Of a DNA stretch of 61,950 nucleotides, positions 58,653 through 61,950 are shown one piece after another (positions within the stretch are counted from its first letter, which is position 1; every line of letters starts with the position of its first letter). The notes beneath the pieces were generated by a model. That model saw nothing but the letters and a program-made list of their open reading frames with translations, was not told where the DNA came from and searched no databases. The translations under genes and the position numbers were made by a program. The DNA comes from Oscillospiraceae bacterium (GTDB lineage Bacteria; Bacillota; Clostridia; Oscillospirales; Oscillospiraceae). The stretch is from the NCBI GenBank assembly GCA_009783555.1, contig WRDH01000012.1, positions 1 through 61,950 on the forward strand. The letters run 5' to 3'.

Positions 58653-61415
58653 ATGCAGAAAAAAGATAGTTCTAAAAATAACGTAACACAAAAAAAAGAT
58701 GCAACCCGGGCAACTACGAAAATGACACCCGAGCAGATTAAGCGGCGCAATGATGTCCGGAAACGGTTGCAGAAGTCCGCCGTGTCTGATATTGACACGG
58801 TTTTTACCATGATTGGTTCTTCTCCTGATGGAATAGACGAAGACCTTGTTGAAGATTTCAGAGATAGATATGGTGACAATAAAGTAACTCACGGAAAAAA
58901 GATACCACTCTTCAAACGCCTGTTTGAATCATTTGCCAGCCCATTCACACTTATCCTCTTAAGTCTTGCGATAGTATCAGTTTTCACCGATATTATTTCA
59001 GCAGCTCCCGGACAAGCAAACTACGCTACAGTCATAATAATTGTTGTTATGGTTCTTCTTTCCGGGGTTCTCAGGTTTGTGCAGGAAACAAGAAGCGGAA
59101 ACGCCGCCGAGAGTTTGCTGAAAATGATAAAAGTAACAACAAATGTAAAGCGGTTAGGAAAAGAAAATGAGGAAATCCCGCTGGAAGACGTTGTTGTTGG
59201 TGATATTGTCCATTTAGCGGCAGGTGACATGATACCGGCTGATGTAAGGATTATTCGTGCAAAAGACCTGTTTTTAAGTCAATCTGCACTCACCGGAGAA
59301 AGTGTCGCAGTCGAGAAAATAGCAGACACGCAAAAAAACGCTGATGAGCTGACAGAGATTCCCAACCTTGCGTTTATGGGCACCAATGTTGTTAGCGGTA
59401 GTGCTTCCGGTGTTGTCATTGCTACGGGTGACGACACTATTTTTGGTGAAATAGCGAAAACCCTCGGTGACAAGCACGTCAGAACAAGCTTTGAGAAGGG
59501 CGTTAACTCCGTATCGTGGCTGCTCATACGTTTCATGCTTGTTATGGTGCCGATTGTTCTGTTTGTCAACGGCTTTACAAAAGGGGACTGGATGCAGGCT
59601 GTATTGTTTGCCCTTTCTGTTGCGGTCGGTTTAACGCCTGAGATGCTTCCAATGATTGTAACCACCTGCCTTGCAAAAGGCGCAATGGCAATGTCAAGGG
59701 AAAAGACTATTATAAAGAACCTGAACTCAATCCAAAATCTCGGTTCAATGAACATTCTTTGCACTGACAAAACCGGGACATTGACACAAGACAAAGTCGT
59801 CCTGCAGTATCACATGAACATTCATGGAGAAAAAGATGCACGGGTCTTGCGCCATGCTTTTCTAAACAGCTATTATCAAACCGGTTTGAAAAACCTCATG
59901 GATAATTCCATTATCGACCGCACACATGAAGAAGAAAATGATGTGGTAGACCTTCGTGATCTTACAGAAAGATACATAAAGATAGACGAAATCCCGTTTG
60001 ATTTTGAGCGTCGCCGCATGAGTGTTGTTGTTGCAAATTACCCCACACAGGATAAAACACAGATGATAACAAAGGGTGCGGTTGAAGAAATGCTTGAGGT
60101 TTGCACCTTTGCCGAAGATAACGGGCAGGTCGTTCCTCTTAATGATGATGTACGCACACTTATACTGAGCAAGGTCAATGATCTAAATGAAGATGGTATG
60201 CGGGTTATTGCTCTTGCTCAAAAAACAAACCCCTCTCCTGTCGGTGTTTTTTCACCTGCTGATGAATCCGATATGGTGCTTATGGGGTATCTTGCGTTTT
60301 TAGACCCGCCAAAGGAATCAACCGCCGCAGCAATTAAAGCACTAAATGAAAACGGTGTAAGTGTGAAAATCCTGACCGGTGACAACGAGAAAGTGACACG
60401 CCATGTCTGCCGTCAGGTGGGAATACCGGCAAAACAAATCCTGCTCGGCTCTGACCTTGATAGCATGAGTGATGAGGAACTGGGAAAAGCTGCGGAAAAA
60501 GTCAGCGTTTTTTCAAAGCTGTCACCTCAGCAGAAAGCGCGGGTCATAACCGTCTTGCGGGACCGCGGACATGATGTTGGTTATATGGGTGACGGTATTA
60601 ATGATGCAGCTGCTATGAAAGCATCCGATGTCGGCATTTCAGTGGATACAGCCGTTGATATCGCAAAAGAATCGGCAGATGTTATCTTGCTCGAAAAGGA
60701 TTTAATGGTACTGGAAAAAGGCATCATCGAAGGACGTAAAACTTACGCAAATATGATAAAGTATATTAAGATAACAGCAAGTTCAAATTTCGGAAACATG
60801 TTCTCAGTCCTCGTAGCAAGCGCGTTTTTACCCTTTTTGCCTATGCTCCCGATCCATCTTCTTTTGTTGAACCTGATTTACGACTTTAGCTGCTCCTCAA
60901 TCCCGTGGGATAACGTCGATAAAGAGTTCCTCGCTGTCCCGAGAAAATGGGATGCATCCTCGATCAGTAAGTTCATGCTCTGGATAGGCCCGACAAGCTC
61001 GGTATTCGATATGTCTACATTCGCCTTATTATACTTTGTCATTTGTCCCACAGTGGCAAACGGGCAGATGTACCACCAGATAACCGACCCCACATTGCAA
61101 ACAGCGTTTATTGCGGTATTCCACGCAGGCTGGTTCGTGGAATCAATGTGGACACAAACATTTGTAATCCACATGCTGCGCACCCCGAAAATCCCCTTCA
61201 TCCAAAGCCGCGCATCCCTCCCCCTGATATTAATCTCATTCTCCGGAATAGCCGCTCTAACAATAATCCCCTTCACAACCCTGGGCACAACTCTGGGTCT
61301 CGCCGCTCTGCCGTTAGCGTTTTTCCCATGGCTGCTCCTGACCATCGCAATGTACACACTGCTGGTGACGGTGTTCAAGAAGGTTTATATCAGAAGGTAC
61401 GGGCAGTTGCTGTAG
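58653..61415 (+). CDS. mgtA: magnesium-translocating P-type ATPase
   Basis: This is a P3B-type ATPase of 920 residues that imports Mg2+. Features in order: a basic N-terminus ([20 protein letters not shown]), membrane pair 1-2 (about 90-140), the actuator loop with [11 protein letters not shown] (near 213), membrane pair 3-4 with [20 protein letters not shown], phosphorylation site [12 protein letters not shown] (Asp near 371), nucleotide-binding KGAVEEML and LTGDNEKVT, and hinge [20 protein letters not shown]. Six more membrane segments follow, with [20 protein letters not shown], characteristic of MgtA/MgtB. It lies only 27 bases after malQ, so there is no room for an M-box leader and it may be read from the glycogen operon. 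Confidence 0.95.
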   Translation: MQKKDSSKNNVTQKKDATRATTKMTPEQIKRRNDVRKRLQKSAVSDIDTVFTMIGSSPDGIDEDLVEDFRDRYGDNKVTHGKKIPLFKRLFESFASPFTLILLSLAIVSVFTDIISAAPGQANYATVIIIVVMVLLSGVLRFVQETRSGNAAESLLKMIKVTTNVKRLGKENEEIPLEDVVVGDIVHLAAGDMIPADVRIIRAKDLFLSQSALTGESVAVEKIADTQKNADELTEIPNLAFMGTNVVSGSASGVVIATGDDTIFGEIAKTLGDKHVRTSFEKGVNSVSWLLIRFMLVMVPIVLFVNGFTKGDWMQAVLFALSVAVGLTPEMLPMIVTTCLAKGAMAMSREKTIIKNLNSIQNLGSMNILCTDKTGTLTQDKVVLQYHMNIHGEKDARVLRHAFLNSYYQTGLKNLMDNSIIDRTHEEENDVVDLRDLTERYIKIDEIPFDFERRRMSVVVANYPTQDKTQMITKGAVEEMLEVCTFAEDNGQVVPLNDDVRTLILSKVNDLNEDGMRVIALAQKTNPSPVGVFSPADESDMVLMGYLAFLDPPKESTAAAIKALNENGVSVKILTGDNEKVTRHVCRQVGIPAKQILLGSDLDSMSDEELGKAAEKVSVFSKLSPQQKARVITVLRDRGHDVGYMGDGINDAAAMKASDVGISVDTAVDIAKESADVILLEKDLMVLEKGIIEGRKTYANMIKYIKITASSNFGNMFSVLVASAFLPFLPMLPIHLLLLNLIYDFSCSSIPWDNVDKEFLAVPRKWDASSISKFMLWIGPTSSVFDMSTFALLYFVICPTVANGQMYHQITDPTLQTAFIAVFHAGWFVESMWTQTFVIHMLRTPKIPFIQSRASLPLILISFSGIAALTIIPFTTLGTTLGLAALPLAFFPWLLLTIAMYTLLVTVFKKVYIRRYGQLL

Positions 61416-61499
61416 CATTCTATTTAAAATAAAATATATGGAAATTCGTTTGAGTATGTGGTAAACTGTCCAAGGTTTACTGAATTTGTATGTGAAAAT

Positions 61500-61575
61500 C
61501 GGGGTGTGGCGCAGTTGGTAGCGTGCGTGGTTTGGGACCATGAGGCCGAGAGTTCGAGTCTCTCCACTCCGACCA
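61500..61575 (+). tRNA. tRNA-Pro (anticodon TGG)
   Basis: A full cloverleaf can be folded: acceptor CGGGGTG/CACTCCG with one G-T pair, D-loop GCGCAGTTGGTAGCGT, anticodon loop TTTGGGA with anticodon TGG between GTGGT and ACCAT, T-arm GAGAGTTCGAGTCTCTC, and an encoded CCA. The initial C1 with G72 and the overall sequence match bacterial proline tRNAs. It stands alone 85 bases after mgtA. Confidence 0.96.
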
Positions 61576-61670
61576 GATTTTTCAGAAGCCTGTAGTTGCA
61601 ATGGGTTGCAGACACTAAGAATAGCGCATACACGATTTATACACGTTTTCCCACAAAAAAATAAGGCTTA

Positions 61671-61758
61671 ACCTTGCATCAACGGCGACTATATCAAAAA
61701 CGGTATAGTCGCTGTTTGTATATAGCTTAATATTGATGTTACAAGGTGCGTTTTTTGT
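61671..61758 (+). other. nested hairpin followed by T-rich tract
   Basis: Outer arms ACCTTGCATCAA and TTGATG-TTA-CAAGGT enclose a 13-bp inner stem AACGGCGACTATA/TATAGTCGCTGTT (one G-T pair). The outer stem is followed by GCGTTTTTTGTTGTTTTT. It could be a terminator for the tRNA transcript or a small structured RNA. Confidence 0.5.
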
Positions 61759-61856
61759 TGTTTTTCTTTTGTGTAAGCAACGATTTTTGAGGCGGTGGTA
61801 TATCTGTGTAGCCCCTAACTTTCAAGACGATTCATGCTGTTTTATCGGGACTTTAC

Positions 61857-61931
61857 GAGTCAAGGGAAGTGTGGAGATTTTATCCCTGTGTCCGCAGACA
61901 AAAGGGGATAAAATACTACCGACCTTGACTC
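61857..61931. other. 75-nt triple-nested inverted repeat
   Basis: GAGTCAAGG (61857-61865) pairs with CCTTGACTC (61923-61931), ATTTTATCCC with GGGGATAAAAT inside it, and TGTC/GACA at the tip around CGCA. All three stems are perfect or nearly so. No T-run follows on the plus strand. Confidence 0.55.
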
Positions 61932-61950
61932 CGCTCCCAGAGTATAATTA

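Larger units (their letters stand above)
61576..61950. other. gene-free tail with large inverted repeats
   Basis: No coding region or known RNA gene was recognised in the last 375 bases. It contains two strong secondary-structure elements (61671-61758 and 61857-61931) separated by about 100 bases of unique sequence. Confidence 0.7.

Noticed and set aside
61576-61950. Tail region as a phage or island attachment site next to tRNA-Pro
   Set aside because: No repeat of the tRNA 3' end and no integrase were found in the visible sequence.

Overview
The window looks like a chromosomal segment of an anaerobic, low-to-mid G+C Bacillota (Clostridia-like) bacterium. Supporting signs are a GlgC/GlgD pair, a MurT/GatD-type locus, a Firmicutes-style Pho box, an LPxTG-anchored surface protein, strong AGGAGG-type ribosome binding sites, and small dispersed palindromic repeats. 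I cannot name a species. Most genes are core metabolism or sensing. No phage, CRISPR array or transposase gene is visible, but the non-coding part is crowded with small repeat elements, and several have entered genes.

Layout. 1-5.9 kb: 3' end of an NADP isocitrate dehydrogenase, a lipoprotein, a divergent murT/gatD pair (murT carries two in-frame palindromic insertions), and a chemoreceptor with a CZB-like extracellular sensor. 6-11 kb: operon of a 1257-residue hybrid histidine kinase, a double-receiver protein and a PsiE-like membrane protein. 11-12.6 kb: infC-rpmI-rplT with a consensus promoter, a leader attenuator and an ATA start for infC. 12.6-19.3 kb: zinc-ribbon membrane protein, rmuC and gatCAB, whose GatA lacks its catalytic residues and is full of repeats. 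19.3-23.2 kb: three-gene proton-translocating transhydrogenase (pntAA-pntAB-pntB) and a GNAT protein. 23.2-30.2 kb: phosphate regulon pstSCAB-phoU-phoB-phoR with a Pho box. 30.2-43.9 kb: a 4.5 kb-residue CnaB-repeat adhesin. 44-46.4 kb: a REC-HK-REC-HPt-REC kinase, divergent from the glycogen cluster glgB-glgC-glgD-glgA-GH13-glgP-malQ (46.6-58.6 kb). Then an MgtA-type P-type ATPase, tRNA-Pro(TGG) and a structured non-coding tail.

How the genes work together. The glycogen cluster covers ADP-glucose formation, chain elongation, branching, phosphorolysis and maltodextrin disproportionation. The Pho cluster is a complete high-affinity phosphate uptake and sensing unit. The most unusual signal is shared by two unlinked ATP-dependent amidation systems, MurT/GatD (peptidoglycan) and GatCAB (tRNA). 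In both, the subunit that should release ammonia from glutamine has lost its recognisable catalytic residues while the synthetase-side partner is kept. Both loci are also invaded by the same palindromic repeat family, which is translated in frame inside MurT and GatA; in GatA the palindrome sits where the catalytic Gly/Ser loop should be. A second candidate novelty is a pair of about 125-nt structured repeats (22423-22545 and 56808-56942) that are homologous in opposite orientation, with long inverted arms and at least one compensatory base-pair change.

Limits: all family calls come from reading motifs by eye; no database search, structure prediction or alignment program was run.
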